DNA of 64,000 nt. Origin: Solilutibacter silvestris (GTDB taxonomy: Bacteria; Pseudomonadota; Gammaproteobacteria; Xanthomonadales; Xanthomonadaceae). Both the position numbers and the translations under genes were made by a program. Below the pieces are notes generated by a model. The model did no database searches. It saw only the letters and a list, made by a program, of their open reading frames with translations, and was not told where the DNA came from. Shown here one piece after another: positions 43,421 through 52,385 of the stretch (position 1 is the stretch's first letter; the number at the start of each line of letters is the position of its first letter). The stretch covers positions 1,441,501-1,505,500 of the forward strand of contig NZ_NPZB01000001.1 in NCBI RefSeq assembly GCF_002895945.1. Reading direction: 5' to 3'.

Positions 43421-44016
43421 GCGTGCGTCCCCGTGCTGCGCGGGGCAGGCAGGGGCGTGCGCGGGCGACCCACCCACGACGCATCCGGCAATCGCGTGCC
43501 GTAGGTCTGGTGGATCCATTGATAGCTGCAGAGGTCGCGGACAAGCATGGACGCCATGGTGCCATCGTCTTGGCGGCGCTGTCCGATTTCCTGGAACCCC
43601 AACGCGCCGTGGAACAGCAGCACCGGGTCGGTGCCGTCGCGCATGAAGACTTCGCAGGCCAGTTGCGGATAGCGTTGCTCGGCGTAACTCTGGACGTCGG
43701 CGTAGAAGGCGCGGCCGACGCCGCCGCCGCGCCGCTGGCTGGCGACGATGATCCGGTCGATGTAGAGGAACGGGCCGCTGGCGTGCTGGCGGAACCAGTC
43801 GAAGTTGCCGCTGTCATGGCCGGAATCGTGGCCAAAGGCGACCAGGAAGCCCGCCAACTGGCCGTTGCGCTCGGCGATGCGGAAATACTCGGCGTCGCGG
43901 AAGAAACGCTGCAGGCGCGCCGCATCGAGTGGAAGGATGCCGGGACCCGCCGCGTTGTTCATTGCCAACACCAGTTCAAGCTCGTGCTCTTGCACGTCGC
44001 GGATCAACAGCGACAT
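43417..44016 (-). CDS. GNAT-family N-acetyltransferase upstream of minC
   Basis: A 199-residue acetyltransferase of the GNAT superfamily. The acetyl-CoA motif A is IDRIIVASQRRGGGVGRAFYADV, with the QRRGGGVG loop at about 98-105, and a C-terminal FHGALGFQEIGQRR strand. The sequence around ILPLDAARLQRFF resembles RimI-like enzymes with broad substrates. It is cotranscribed with minCDE (ATGA overlap with minC), an association seen in other xanthomonads. Its acceptor is unknown. Confidence 0.88.
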   Translation of the reverse strand: MSLLIRDVQEHELELVLAMNNAAGPGILPLDAARLQRFFRDAEYFRIAERNGQLAGFLVAFGHDSGHDSGNFDWFRQHASGPFLYIDRIIVASQRRGGGVGRAFYADVQSYAEQRYPQLACEVFMRDGTDPVLLFHGALGFQEIGQRRQDDGTMASMLVRDLCSYQWIHQTYGTRLPDASWVGRPRTPLPAPRSTGTHA

Positions 44017-44160
44017 TCCCAACGCTCCAAAGGCAGAAACAACATGGGCGCCGTGGCGCCCCGCGGCATTATCGCATGGCCCGGGAGGCTTGCTTGAATG
44101 GCCCGCCTGCCATGACTTCCGGGCTGCGCGCCGGCGCCGGCGACCTCCTAAGATGAATCC

Positions 44161-45366
44161 ATGCTGCAACGCCTCAATCACATTCGCCTGCTGCGCTTCG
44201 TCGGCATGTTCACCTGGGCCCTGGTGGGCTGCTGGCTGCTGAATGTCTGGCTGGACCCCGAGTATGTGCGCGAGAGCCTGTTCCTGAAGGAGGGTGAATC
44301 CCTGCTGCCGCGAGTGGCGCCGTGGCTGGCCTGTTTCATTGCATTTGGGGCGATCTACTGGTGGCTGACGCGCAAGGAGCATCCGAGCAAGTCGACGATC
44401 GTCGATCACCTGCTGCTGCTTGCGATGACGATGTGTGCCGTCGGGGTGACCTATTTTTCGGGAACCGGGCTCGGCAGCATCCTGCTGATGGTGCTGGCCA
44501 GCCTGCTGCCGTGGCGGGTACCGGTGCTGGTCGGCCTGCTGTGGATGCTGGCCGGTGACCTGGTCTTCGTGCCGTTCTACGTGACCAGCATGAATTACCC
44601 GCTGATCCTGGCCTTCATCCAGTCGCTGTTGTATGTCGGTTTTTCCGGGCTGGTGTTCGCCACGGCGTATGTCGCCAAGGAACAGGTCAACGCCCGCGAG
44701 GAACAGCGCCGCATCAACGCCGAATTGCGCGGCACCCGCGCCCTGCTGGCGGAAAGCGCCCGCGTCAACGAACGCACCCGCATCGCCCGCGATCTCCACG
44801 ACTTGCTCGGGCACCACCTCACCGCACTCAGCATGAACCTGGAAGTGGCCGGGCATCTTGCCGATGGGTCAGCGCAGCAGCACGTGAAACAGGCCCACCA
44901 GCTGGCGCGCCTGCTGCTCACCGACGTCCGCGAGGCTGTCAGCCATCTGCGCGAGGGCGGGGCGATCGAGCTGGAGCCGGCGTTGCGCCCGCTCACCGAG
45001 CACGTGACCGGAATGACGGTCGAGCTCGACATGGACCCGGGCCTGCGCATCGACGATCCCGAATGCGCGCACGTGCTGCTGCGCTCCACCCAGGAAATCA
45101 TCACCAATGCCGTCCGCCATTCCGGTGGCGACCGCCTGCACCTGCGCGTGCAGCGCAGCGTCGACGGCATCCGCATCGATGCCGAGGACAATGGTCGCGG
45201 CAGCGATTCCGTGGCGACCGGCAACGGCCTCAACGGCATGCGGGAGCGGGTCGCTGCCCATGGCGGCACAATGCGGGTGGAGACAGCCCCCGGGCACGGC
45301 TTCCGCCTGTATCTCGATCTTCCCTTGAAACCTCTGCCGCCCTCCACCGTGAGAGACACCGCATGA
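44161..45366 (+). CDS. Membrane sensor histidine kinase (NarL/DesK type)
   Basis: A 401-residue kinase. The N-terminal half has about six membrane segments (residues about 10-170) and no periplasmic domain, so the signal is probably sensed in or near the membrane, as in DesK. A linker coiled-coil leads to the HisKA_3 motif ARDLHDLLGHHLTALSMNLE with phospho-accepting H213. The HATPase has QEIITNAVRHSGG (N-box) and DNGRGSD, GNGLNGMRERV (G-boxes). Its stop overlaps the response regulator start (ATGA), so they are partners. Confidence 0.92.
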   Translation: MLQRLNHIRLLRFVGMFTWALVGCWLLNVWLDPEYVRESLFLKEGESLLPRVAPWLACFIAFGAIYWWLTRKEHPSKSTIVDHLLLLAMTMCAVGVTYFSGTGLGSILLMVLASLLPWRVPVLVGLLWMLAGDLVFVPFYVTSMNYPLILAFIQSLLYVGFSGLVFATAYVAKEQVNAREEQRRINAELRGTRALLAESARVNERTRIARDLHDLLGHHLTALSMNLEVAGHLADGSAQQHVKQAHQLARLLLTDVREAVSHLREGGAIELEPALRPLTEHVTGMTVELDMDPGLRIDDPECAHVLLRSTQEIITNAVRHSGGDRLHLRVQRSVDGIRIDAEDNGRGSDSVATGNGLNGMRERVAAHGGTMRVETAPGHGFRLYLDLPLKPLPPSTVRDTA

Positions 45367-46010
45367 TCCGAATCCTCCTCGTCGACGACCAGACGCTGGT
45401 CCGCCAGGGCATCCGTTCGCTGTTGTCACTGCCGGAAGCCAATGGGCTGGAAGTGGTCGCCGAGGCCAGCGACGGCCAGCAGGCGATCGAAATGGTTCCC
45501 GAGATCAAGCCGGACCTGGTGCTGATGGACATGCGCATGCCGGTGATGTCGGGGCTGGAGGCGCTGCAGACCCTGTCCCGCCTTGGCCAGTTGCCGCCGA
45601 CGATCATCCTCACCACCTTCGACGACGACCAGCTGGTGCTGGCCGGGATCAAGGCCGGCGCGCGCGGTTACTTGCTGAAGGACGTGTCGCTGGAACATCT
45701 GGTCGGCGCGATCCGCACCGTGGCCGGCGGCGGCTCGCTGGTGCAGCCGGCGGTGACCCAGAAGCTGCTGTCCGGGCTGGAACACATGCAGACCGAGTTC
45801 GCCAGCCTCGACCGCCCCGATCCGCTGACCGAGCGCGAGACCGAAATCCTGCGGCTGATGGCGGGTGGTTACTCCAACAAGGAGATCGCCAATACGCTGG
45901 GTGTGGCCGAAGGCACCATCAAGAATCACGTCTCCAACATCCTGAGCAAGCTGGGCGTGCGGGATCGCACCCGTGCTGTGCTGAAGGCTCTTGAAGCAAA
46001 GTTGGTCTGA
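45363..46010 (+). CDS. LuxR/NarL-family response regulator
   Basis: A 215-residue regulator. The receiver domain has D8-D9, phospho-acceptor D56 in LVLMDMRMP, conserved Thr in ILTTFDDD and Lys in YLLKD. The LuxR-type HTH (about 150-212) reads LTERETEILRLMAGGYSNKEIANTLGVAEGTIKNHVSNIL. It is controlled by the overlapping kinase. The last 22 codons are repeated in the same frame 87 bases downstream of the stop (46098-46166). Confidence 0.94.
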   Translation: MIRILLVDDQTLVRQGIRSLLSLPEANGLEVVAEASDGQQAIEMVPEIKPDLVLMDMRMPVMSGLEALQTLSRLGQLPPTIILTTFDDDQLVLAGIKAGARGYLLKDVSLEHLVGAIRTVAGGGSLVQPAVTQKLLSGLEHMQTEFASLDRPDPLTERETEILRLMAGGYSNKEIANTLGVAEGTIKNHVSNILSKLGVRDRTRAVLKALEAKLV

Positions 46011-46097
46011 CAACTGCTCAGGATGTCCGGCCCGGCGCAGTGCGCCGGGCGTTCGCGGTCGAACGGGCCAATGGCCCGCAAGCATCGACCGCTCACC

Positions 46098-46166
46098 CTC
46101 AGCAAGCTGGGCGTGCGGGATCGCACCCGCGCGGTGCTGAAGGCCCTGGAAGCCAAGTTGGTGTGA
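46098..46166 (+). pseudogene. Duplicated 3' end of the response regulator gene
   Basis: The 69 bases encode exactly the last 22 residues and stop of the upstream regulator (LSKLGVRDRTRAVLKALEAK then LV). They differ from 45942-46010 at 7 positions, all synonymous. The copy is in the same frame as the regulator, after its stop; the frame between is open (46011-46166), with a possible ATG at 46023. The bases just before it (GACCGCTCACC) resemble the start of the HTH region (GATCCGCTGACC), so an internal deletion in a former tandem paralogue is likely. A 9-bp hairpin lies at 46030-46050. Confidence 0.75.
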
Positions 46167-46268
46167 GAAATCGTTTCCGGACCAACCAATAGCTGCACGC
46201 AGGGCGGTCGGTTTGCTACGATGCTGGGCTCGTATCGGCCCGACGGACGCGCTCCGGAGACCTCCTGA

Positions 46269-47336
46269 ATGAAGATGCTTAAAGAGTTGATGATTTCCGT
46301 GGCCATTGTGGCCGTGTTCTTCCTGCTGGTGGGCATCGTGCTGCCCTCGCATCGCCATCTGTCGGAAAGCATCGATACCAACCGCAAGCCCACCCTGGTG
46401 TACGACACCATCAACGGCTTCGGTCGCTGGAAGGACTGGAACGCAGTGACCGCGCATGATCCGCGCGCGCAGCTCAAGATCAGTGGCCCGGCCGCCGGCG
46501 TCGGCGCGCAGATCGATTACGACGGCAGCGGCGTCGGCAAGGGCAGCTGGAAGATCACCGGCTCGCAGACCAACCAGAGCGTCGATTTCGCCATCACCAA
46601 TGGCGACATGGGCAGCAACAAGAAGTCGGCCATCACGATCAAGCCGGACAAGAGCGAGAAGAACACCACCGTCGTCCAGACCTATGACGTCGACTACGGC
46701 TTCAACCTGCTCGGTCGCTACGCCGGCCTGTACGCGGGCAGCTACGCCGGCGAGGACATGAAGGTCGACCTGCGTCGCCTGACCGGCCTGCTGGCCGAGG
46801 TGCCGAACCTGGCCTATGACCAGCTGACACCGGCGTTGACCGGCACCAAGTACGCCGAACTGCCGGCCAGCGACGTCATCACCATCAACTCGGGTACGGT
46901 GATCAACGACTTCGCGCATGTCTATGACAGCGTCAAGAACAACAACCAGTGGTTGAAGCGCGTGATGGACGCCAACAACCTGGAACCGGCCGGTCCGTTC
47001 TACCTGGTGACCGAAGACGTCAACACCGCCAACTACGGTTACAACCTGGTGCAGCCGGTGAAGAAGAAGGGCAGCACCGCCACCACCGGCCTGACCGGCG
47101 TGGCCCTGCAGGGCACGGTGAAGTTCGCCACCATCCCGGCGCGCAAGGTGGTGACGACCTCGGTCGCCGCGACCGACTACAACGCGCTGCAGCTGACCCG
47201 CGATGCGCTGCGGGCCTGGGCGCTGGTGCATGGCTACCAGATCGCCGACAAGTCGTTCGAGGTCTACAAGGATGGCGTGGACAAGTCGTTCACCGCCGGC
47301 GCTGCCAGCTTCGACGTCTACTGGCCGGTCAAGTAA
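46269..47336 (+). CDS. SRPBCC-domain membrane-anchored protein
   Basis: A 355-residue protein with one N-terminal membrane anchor (about 8-26), then a START/SRPBCC-like lipid-binding domain (STLVYDTINGFGRWKDWNAV-like segment, about 40-175) and a C-terminal domain (about 200-355) resembling GyrI-like ligand binding. The combination is known in proteobacteria as polyketide cyclase/SRPBCC proteins with no assigned role. It is probably periplasmic with an N-terminal tether. The gene stands alone, with a CTCC-rich leader and a possible -10 (TACGAT, 46217-46222). Confidence 0.78.
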   Translation: MKMLKELMISVAIVAVFFLLVGIVLPSHRHLSESIDTNRKPTLVYDTINGFGRWKDWNAVTAHDPRAQLKISGPAAGVGAQIDYDGSGVGKGSWKITGSQTNQSVDFAITNGDMGSNKKSAITIKPDKSEKNTTVVQTYDVDYGFNLLGRYAGLYAGSYAGEDMKVDLRRLTGLLAEVPNLAYDQLTPALTGTKYAELPASDVITINSGTVINDFAHVYDSVKNNNQWLKRVMDANNLEPAGPFYLVTEDVNTANYGYNLVQPVKKKGSTATTGLTGVALQGTVKFATIPARKVVTTSVAATDYNALQLTRDALRAWALVHGYQIADKSFEVYKDGVDKSFTAGAASFDVYWPVK

Positions 47337-47415
47337 TCCGACCAGCCGCAACACAACCGAACGCCGCGCCAGTCGCGGCGTTCGCGTATTTGGGAAGAAT
47401 GGCCCGGAGTTCGCG

Positions 47416-47778
47416 ATGTCCATGCAGATCGCCATGCACCGTATTCCCTCGGTCGTTGCCGCGTTGATGGCGGCAGCGGGCATCGCGTTGTCGGCCTATG
47501 CCGCGCATGCTCCGCTCGACGCCGAAGGCGCCCGGCGCGTCGGCAATGCGGCGCTGTTCCTGCTGGTGCAGGGCGTCGCGGGATCGGTGCTGCTGCCGCA
47601 GGCCAGCGGTAGTGGTGAGCGTGGCGCGATCCTGTTGCAGATCGCCGGTTGCCTGGTGTTCTCCATCAGCCTGGTGGCGAAACAGTGGCTGGGCTGGCCG
47701 TCCACGCTGGCGCCCGCCGGCGGAATGGCGATGATCGCGGGCTGGTTGTGGTTGGCCGTACGACGGATGTGGAGCTGA
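47416..47778 (+). CDS. DUF423 family small membrane protein
   Basis: A 120-residue protein with four hydrophobic stretches (about 12-28, 45-62, 72-88, 98-115). The N-terminal pattern AAGIALSAYAAHAPLDAEGARRVGNAALFLLVQGVAG corresponds to the DUF423 (YgdD) GAxGAHxL signature, here with Ser-Ala-Tyr-Ala-Ala-His. Function is unknown. It ends 3 bases before the glycosylase gene, so the two are probably cotranscribed. Confidence 0.8.
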   Translation: MSMQIAMHRIPSVVAALMAAAGIALSAYAAHAPLDAEGARRVGNAALFLLVQGVAGSVLLPQASGSGERGAILLQIAGCLVFSISLVAKQWLGWPSTLAPAGGMAMIAGWLWLAVRRMWS

Positions 47779-47781
47779 GCG

Positions 47782-48459
47782 ATGGCGACGCGTTATTCAC
47801 GGGGATTCGATATCGATGCGGCGAGCCGCCATCTGCGCAAGGTCGACAAGCCACTGGCGGCGTGGATGCGCAGGATCGGTCCGTTGCCGGAACCGACGGA
47901 CTGGCGGAAAACATTCGATCCGGTCAACGCGTTGGCGCGCGCGATCCTCTACCAGCAGTTGCACGGCAAGGCCGCGGCGACGATCACCGGCCGCGTCGAG
48001 GTGGCGGCCGGCAGTCGTCGTCTCAATGCCGATTCGCTTGGCCGCGTGAACGATGCCGATCTGCGCGCCTGTGGCGTCTCCGGCAACAAATTGCTGGCGC
48101 TGCGTGACCTCGCCGAGCGTGAAATGGCCTGCGAGATTCCCGGCGTGCGCCATATGGCGACGATGGACGAGGACGCGATCATCAAGGCGCTGGTGCCGGT
48201 GCGCGGCATCGGTCGCTGGACGGTGGAGATGATGCTGATGTTCAAGCTCGGCCGACCCGACGTGTTGCCGATCGATGATTTCGGCATCCGCAAGGGCCAC
48301 CAGATCCTCGATGGTCTGGAAGAGATGCCATCGCCGAAGGAAACACTGGCCCGCGGTGAAGCCTGGGGCCCATATCGCACTTGGGCCAGTCTGTACCTGT
48401 GGAAGATTTCCGATTTCGGAAAAGGTCCAATCCCGCGTTCGCAGAGCACCAAGAAGTAG
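47782..48459 (+). CDS. DNA-3-methyladenine glycosylase II family protein (HhH-GPD)
   Basis: A 225-residue DNA glycosylase of the HhH-GPD superfamily, AlkA/MAG type. NALARAILYQQLHGKAAATI precedes the helix-hairpin-helix VPVRGIGRWTVEMMLMFKLG (about 134-153), and the catalytic Asp lies in LPIDDFGIRKG. It removes alkylated purines to start base excision repair. It lacks the N-terminal domain of E. coli AlkA, as in many short relatives. Confidence 0.92.
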   Translation: MATRYSRGFDIDAASRHLRKVDKPLAAWMRRIGPLPEPTDWRKTFDPVNALARAILYQQLHGKAAATITGRVEVAAGSRRLNADSLGRVNDADLRACGVSGNKLLALRDLAEREMACEIPGVRHMATMDEDAIIKALVPVRGIGRWTVEMMLMFKLGRPDVLPIDDFGIRKGHQILDGLEEMPSPKETLARGEAWGPYRTWASLYLWKISDFGKGPIPRSQSTKK

Positions 48460-48473
48460 GTATTGGAACCGGT

Positions 48474-49259
48474 TTACGCTGCGTGCCAGCGCCAATGCCA
48501 CGGTTCGTAAACGATGCCGTGCGGGTTGTCGCGCGGATAACTGAGGCGGAAACCGAAATCGCCGGCGTGACCGGATAACCAGTGGAACGCCTTGGTGTGT
48601 TCGAACGATTCCTCGGCCGGCGGTTCGCCTTCGGTGCCGATATCCAGCGCATCGCCGCAATGGTGTTCGGAGAAACCAGGTGCGGCATTCACCGCGAGGA
48701 TCTCGTCGACGCTCAGATCGCGCGCACGTTTGCGGGCGAAGATGCCCATCTGGTAGGCATGACTGCGATAGCCGGAAATGGCATCCAGCGCCACGCCGTC
48801 GACGGCTGCAGCGGCCTGCAGTTGGTTCCAAGCGCGTGCGGCGCCGTCACTCAACCACAGCGGGCGACGGTAGCGATCGAAACCCGCCAAGGTCAGTCGC
48901 GACGGTTCGGCGACCGGCATCAGTCCCGTGCGCCGCGCGTAATCGTCCGCGTCCAACCCGAGTTGATGCAACCGACGTTCGAGACCGTGCATCGGCAAGA
49001 CATGCACGGGTGTTTGAATATCGGCGGCGCGAACGAGTGATCGCCAGGTCTCGCTGTTGCGCGAAGAATGGATCGGCGGCAGCGTGTGCAGGTTTCGTCG
49101 TGCGTCGACGGTGGCGAGATAGGCGCCGTCGCGATCGCGCACCACCCAATCCGCGGTCGCCAGCGCGCGGGCATCGGCATTGCGGCGCGCGCGCAGCAGC
49201 CACGCCGGCCACAGTTCGGCGTCGGCACTGTTGATCAGATGGCGCGGGCGATGGCGCAT
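48474..49259 (-). CDS. D-alanyl-D-alanine carboxypeptidase, VanY family
   Basis: A 261-residue M15-family peptidase. The C-terminal half has the zinc motif GFSEHHCGDALDIG (SxHxxGxAxD) and the EPWHWR third-ligand motif; AISGYRSHAYQ is the usual preceding strand. The N-terminal 110 residues are an uncharacterised extension. No clear signal peptide is visible at MRHRPRHLIN, which is unusual for a wall enzyme; a start further in or a different export route is possible. It would trim the terminal D-Ala of peptidoglycan stems. Confidence 0.88.
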   Translation of the reverse strand: MRHRPRHLINSADAELWPAWLLRARRNADARALATADWVVRDRDGAYLATVDARRNLHTLPPIHSSRNSETWRSLVRAADIQTPVHVLPMHGLERRLHQLGLDADDYARRTGLMPVAEPSRLTLAGFDRYRRPLWLSDGAARAWNQLQAAAAVDGVALDAISGYRSHAYQMGIFARKRARDLSVDEILAVNAAPGFSEHHCGDALDIGTEGEPPAEESFEHTKAFHWLSGHAGDFGFRLSYPRDNPHGIVYEPWHWRWHAA

Positions 49260-49269
49260 GGCGAACAGC

Positions 49270-49818
49270 TTAGCGGTGCGGTGTCGGCGCGGCCAGTGCG
49301 TTGAGAGCGTCGAGCAGCTGCTGCGGACGTTCCGGGCTCAGCAGCAGGATGCGGTCACTGCTTTCCGGCAGCACCAGCACGCGCTGGCGATCGGTAAGCA
49401 GGCAGAACGCATGCTTGCGATTGCGCAGCAGGAAGCGGCCCGCCTTGAATCCCGGCAATCCATAACCCCCGAGTTTGATCATTGGCGCGAACTCGGTGTG
49501 CTCGGCGAGATCAACGATGCGCGCGTTGGCGAGATCCAGCGCATCGATGTCGACGCGGCGGGTGTACATGGTCGCCCGCACGACCAGTTCGCGACCTTCA
49601 ATCGTGATGCGGCGGCGGTGCAGGGCAAGCAGAAATACCGTGATGATCAGCGCGACGAAGAATGGCGTGACCAGCCACGGCGATGCCGGCAAGTCGTGCT
49701 TGTGTGGCAGTAGCAGCCCGAGCGCGATGATGAAGACGCCGATTGCGACCAACGTCAGCCACGAGGCGCGTTGCAGCGGGGCGAGCGGGAAATCCTGGTT
49801 GGAACTTGCAGTCGTCAT
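49270..49818 (-). CDS. PH-like domain membrane protein
   Basis: A 182-residue protein with two hydrophobic segments (about 20-36 and 49-66) followed by a beta-rich domain resembling bacterial PH (bPH) domains, with RRITIEGRELVVRATMYTRRV and GRFLLRNRKHAFCLLTDRQRVLVLP. The start ATG 49818 (MTTASSNQDF) is chosen; the frame is open for 16 codons upstream, but that overlaps the hydrolase gene. Function unknown. It starts 1 base after the hydrolase stop, in the same operon. Confidence 0.78.
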   Translation of the reverse strand: MTTASSNQDFPLAPLQRASWLTLVAIGVFIIALGLLLPHKHDLPASPWLVTPFFVALIITVFLLALHRRRITIEGRELVVRATMYTRRVDIDALDLANARIVDLAEHTEFAPMIKLGGYGLPGFKAGRFLLRNRKHAFCLLTDRQRVLVLPESSDRILLLSPERPQQLLDALNALAAPTPHR

Positions 49819-49819
49819 G

Positions 49820-51124
49820 TCAGTGCGCCTTGATCCAGTCGGCGACATCATTGATGAGTTGCGCATCGACGTGCCCGGGGTTGGCGTATTCGGCGGTCGA
49901 AGGCGTTCCCGTTCCGGCGATGCCCATGTGATTCAGCGTCGGATACAGTTTCAGGGTGAAGCGCGCATCGCCAGCGATCGCGCGCTGCCACGTGTGCCAA
50001 TCCTCCATCGGCACCTGGAAATCGCGGTCGCCGTGCAGCAACAACATCGGCAGCTTCACTGCCTTGCTGTCAGCGAGAGGATCGATCGCGTCGACGCTGC
50101 GCCAGTAGCTCGCACGCAGGCCCATCACCTGGTCGTCGGGCTTGGCGTTGCCGCGGATCGCGGCGATGTCGCGTTCGACGCCGGCAATCGCTGCCTGCGT
50201 CTGCGGATCATCCTGCTTGCCCTCCAGCTTCGCCATGTAACGCTGCTGGTAGGGAATGATGTCGATCAGCTTGCGCGCCGGGCCAGACAACTGGATCACG
50301 CCAGCGACATGGCCGGCCCGTTGCGCGATGCGCGGCGCCAGCATCGCGCCGAGGCTGTGCCCGAACACGAAGATGCGCTTGGGATCGATGCCCGGGGTCG
50401 TCGACAACGTCTTGATCGCAGCGACGGCATCGTCGGTGGTCTCGCCGTCGATGGTGATGTCGCCGGAGGCGAAATCGCCCGGTCGCGCCTGCGTGCGTTT
50501 GTCATAGCGCAATATGGCGATGCCCTGCGCCGCCAGTCCGCGCGCGATATCGGTGAAGACGTGGTTGGGGCCGATGGTTTCCTCGCGATCCTGCGGCCCC
50601 GATCCATGCACCAGCACCACGGCGGGGAAGGGCCCATTGCCCTTGGGCATCGCCAGCGTGCCGCCGAGCGGATGGCCCGGTGCACCGACGGTGATGTCGC
50701 GCTCGCTGTAGTTGGCGTCGGCGGGAATCGCTGGAGGCGGCGCGGCCTGTGCCAGCGGCTGCACGAAAAATCCGCTGACCTTGCCCTGCGCGTCTACCGC
50801 GACAGCGACCGTCCACGAGGTCGTGCCACGATGCAGCGTCTGCTGGACGACCTGCTTGTCGTTCTGCTGGAACTGGCGCGGCGTGCCGCGTTCGCCTGCG
50901 GGTGGCAACGACTGCCACACCGACTTGAGCTTGTCGGCGGGCACATGCAATTGCATGTTGGCATCGAACAACGTTTCGGCCTGATCGTATTGTCCGGCAT
51001 CGAGGCGATCAAGGAGCAGTGCGGCCACGGTTTTCGGTGTATCGGTGCCGGCAAAGGCGGGCAGGGCGAGGGTGCCGGCGAACGCGAGGGCGGTGATGGA
51101 GTCGCGGACAGGTTTCATGCTCAT
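49820..51124 (-). CDS. Secreted alpha/beta hydrolase with N-terminal DUF3887-like domain
   Basis: A 434-residue exported protein. The signal peptide (MSMKPVRDSITALAFAGTLA) ends near PAFAG. Residues about 28-125 form a DUF3887-like domain, and about 140-430 an alpha/beta hydrolase: VVLVHGSGPQDREE (oxyanion), nucleophile elbow VFGHSLGAMLAP, acid D in LLLHGDRDFQVP and His in YPTLNHMG. Likely an esterase or peptidase acting in the periplasm. The ATG at 51124 overlaps the stop of the DUF4177 gene by 4 bases. Confidence 0.9.
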   Translation of the reverse strand: MSMKPVRDSITALAFAGTLALPAFAGTDTPKTVAALLLDRLDAGQYDQAETLFDANMQLHVPADKLKSVWQSLPPAGERGTPRQFQQNDKQVVQQTLHRGTTSWTVAVAVDAQGKVSGFFVQPLAQAAPPPAIPADANYSERDITVGAPGHPLGGTLAMPKGNGPFPAVVLVHGSGPQDREETIGPNHVFTDIARGLAAQGIAILRYDKRTQARPGDFASGDITIDGETTDDAVAAIKTLSTTPGIDPKRIFVFGHSLGAMLAPRIAQRAGHVAGVIQLSGPARKLIDIIPYQQRYMAKLEGKQDDPQTQAAIAGVERDIAAIRGNAKPDDQVMGLRASYWRSVDAIDPLADSKAVKLPMLLLHGDRDFQVPMEDWHTWQRAIAGDARFTLKLYPTLNHMGIAGTGTPSTAEYANPGHVDAQLINDVADWIKAH

Positions 51125-51300
51125 GCCCCGCGCTTGAAGACCATCCGTAACGAACTCGATGGATTGGCTTGGACAGTGTTCACCAGTTCCCAGCCTTGTG
51201 GCCCCATGCGGTCGAGCTCTTCCTGCATGCGTTCGGTCAGCTTCCCGCTGAACAACGTGATTTCGATCTCGATGACCTTGTATTGCCAACGACCGCTCAT
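51121..51300 (-). CDS. DUF4177 family small protein
   Basis: A 59-residue protein: starts MSGRWQYKVIEIEITLFSGK, contains QEELDRMGPQGWELVNTV and ends LRMVFKRGA. This is the DUF4177 pattern (YKVxxI, small-residue turn, GWELV, xxxFKR). Function unknown. It overlaps the RHH gene upstream and the hydrolase gene downstream by 4 bases each, which strongly supports it as a real translated gene despite its size. Confidence 0.82.
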   Translation of the reverse strand: MSGRWQYKVIEIEITLFSGKLTERMQEELDRMGPQGWELVNTVQANPSSSLRMVFKRGA

Positions 51301-51482
51301 GTTTCTGCTCCCTCATCATTTGTGTGTGACGGCGACTTCAGCCGCCCCGTCTTGCGCAGCGCCTCGCGCAGCAGGTACTCGATCTGCGCGTTGAGGCTGC
51401 GCAACTCGTCATCGGCCCAGCGTTGCGTCGCCGCGAGGATCTCGGCGTTGATGCGCAGCGGATAGGCTTTTTTCTCGGCCAC
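51297..51482 (-). CDS. Arc-type ribbon-helix-helix DNA-binding protein (GTG start)
   Basis: A 61-residue protein of the Arc/MetJ RHH class: AEKKAYPLRINAEILAATQRWADDELRSLNAQIEYLLREAL gives the beta-strand YPLRI and two helices. It probably starts at GTG 51482, since no ATG precedes the strand except far upstream within the SPFH gene. It may repress its own operon through the TTGATATCA repeats at 52395-52415. No toxin partner is obvious. It begins 8 bases after the SPFH stop. Confidence 0.82.
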   Translation of the reverse strand: MAEKKAYPLRINAEILAATQRWADDELRSLNAQIEYLLREALRKTGRLKSPSHTNDEGAET

Positions 51483-51490
51483 GATGGAAC

Positions 51491-52369
51491 TCAGTACAAC
51501 GTGCCGGCGTTGACGATCGGCTGGGTCGAGCGCTCGCCGCACAACACCACCAGCAGGTTGCTGACCATCTGTGCCTTGCGTTCCTCATCGAGATGAACGA
51601 CCCCGTTCTTCTGCAATTCGCCCAGCGCCATTTCGACCATGCCGACGGCGCCGGCGACAATCCGCGTGCGTGCGGCGATGATCGCGTTGGCCTGCTGGCG
51701 TTGCAGCATCGCCTGGGCGATTTCCGGCGCGTAGGCGAGGTGGCTGATGCGCGCGTCCAGTACTTCCACGCCGGCATCGGCGAGACGTGCCCGCAGTTCA
51801 TCCTTCAGGTGCTGGCCGACCTCGTTGGCGTGGCTGCGCAGCGCCAGCTGGCCTTCCTCGTGCTGGTCGTAGGGATAGCTGGTGGCCATCGCCCGCAATG
51901 CCGATTCCGACTGGATGTGCACGAAGCTTTCGTAATCGTCGACGTTGTACACGGCTTCGGCGCAATCGAACACGCGCCAGACGATCACCGCTGCGATTTC
52001 GATCGGGCTTCCGTCAAGCTCGTTGACCTTGAGGCGACTGCTCTCGAAATTGCGCACGCGCTCGCTCACCTTGCGCTTGCCGTAGAACGGGTTGTTCCAG
52101 CGCAGGCCGTTCTCCTTCACGGTGCCGACGTACTTGCCGAACAGGCTGAGCACCGCGCCCTGGTTGGGTTCGATCTTGAACAGGCCGGTCAGGGTGAGGA
52201 AGGCGGCGATGCCGAGCACGACGCCAGCGACGATACGCCCAGCCGAAGCCACGCCGCCGTCCGGATTGCCGATTCCGGTGATGAACAGCCAGATGGCGAC
52301 GATGCCCGCCAGCAGGATCGTGAACAGGACTGGGATACCGGGCAGGGACTTGAGGATGCGTTCTTTCAT
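51491..52369 (-). CDS. SPFH domain (stomatin/prohibitin-like) membrane protein
   Basis: A 292-residue protein with two N-terminal membrane segments (about 13-32 and 42-62), then an SPFH/band-7 domain (about 65-250): [60 protein letters not shown] and [20 protein letters not shown]. Relatives organise membrane microdomains. It is first in a five-gene, mostly overlapping set (SPFH, RHH, DUF4177, hydrolase, PH-like). Palindromic repeats lie 26-46 bases upstream of its start. Confidence 0.92.
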   Translation of the reverse strand: MKERILKSLPGIPVLFTILLAGIVAIWLFITGIGNPDGGVASAGRIVAGVVLGIAAFLTLTGLFKIEPNQGAVLSLFGKYVGTVKENGLRWNNPFYGKRKVSERVRNFESSRLKVNELDGSPIEIAAVIVWRVFDCAEAVYNVDDYESFVHIQSESALRAMATSYPYDQHEEGQLALRSHANEVGQHLKDELRARLADAGVEVLDARISHLAYAPEIAQAMLQRQQANAIIAARTRIVAGAVGMVEMALGELQKNGVVHLDEERKAQMVSNLLVVLCGERSTQPIVNAGTLY

Positions 52370-52385
52370 GGGAAATCTCCGTGGA

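Noticed and set aside
46030..46050. A strong terminator after the response regulator
   Set aside because: The 9-bp GC-rich hairpin has no T-run, so I do not call it a Rho-independent terminator.
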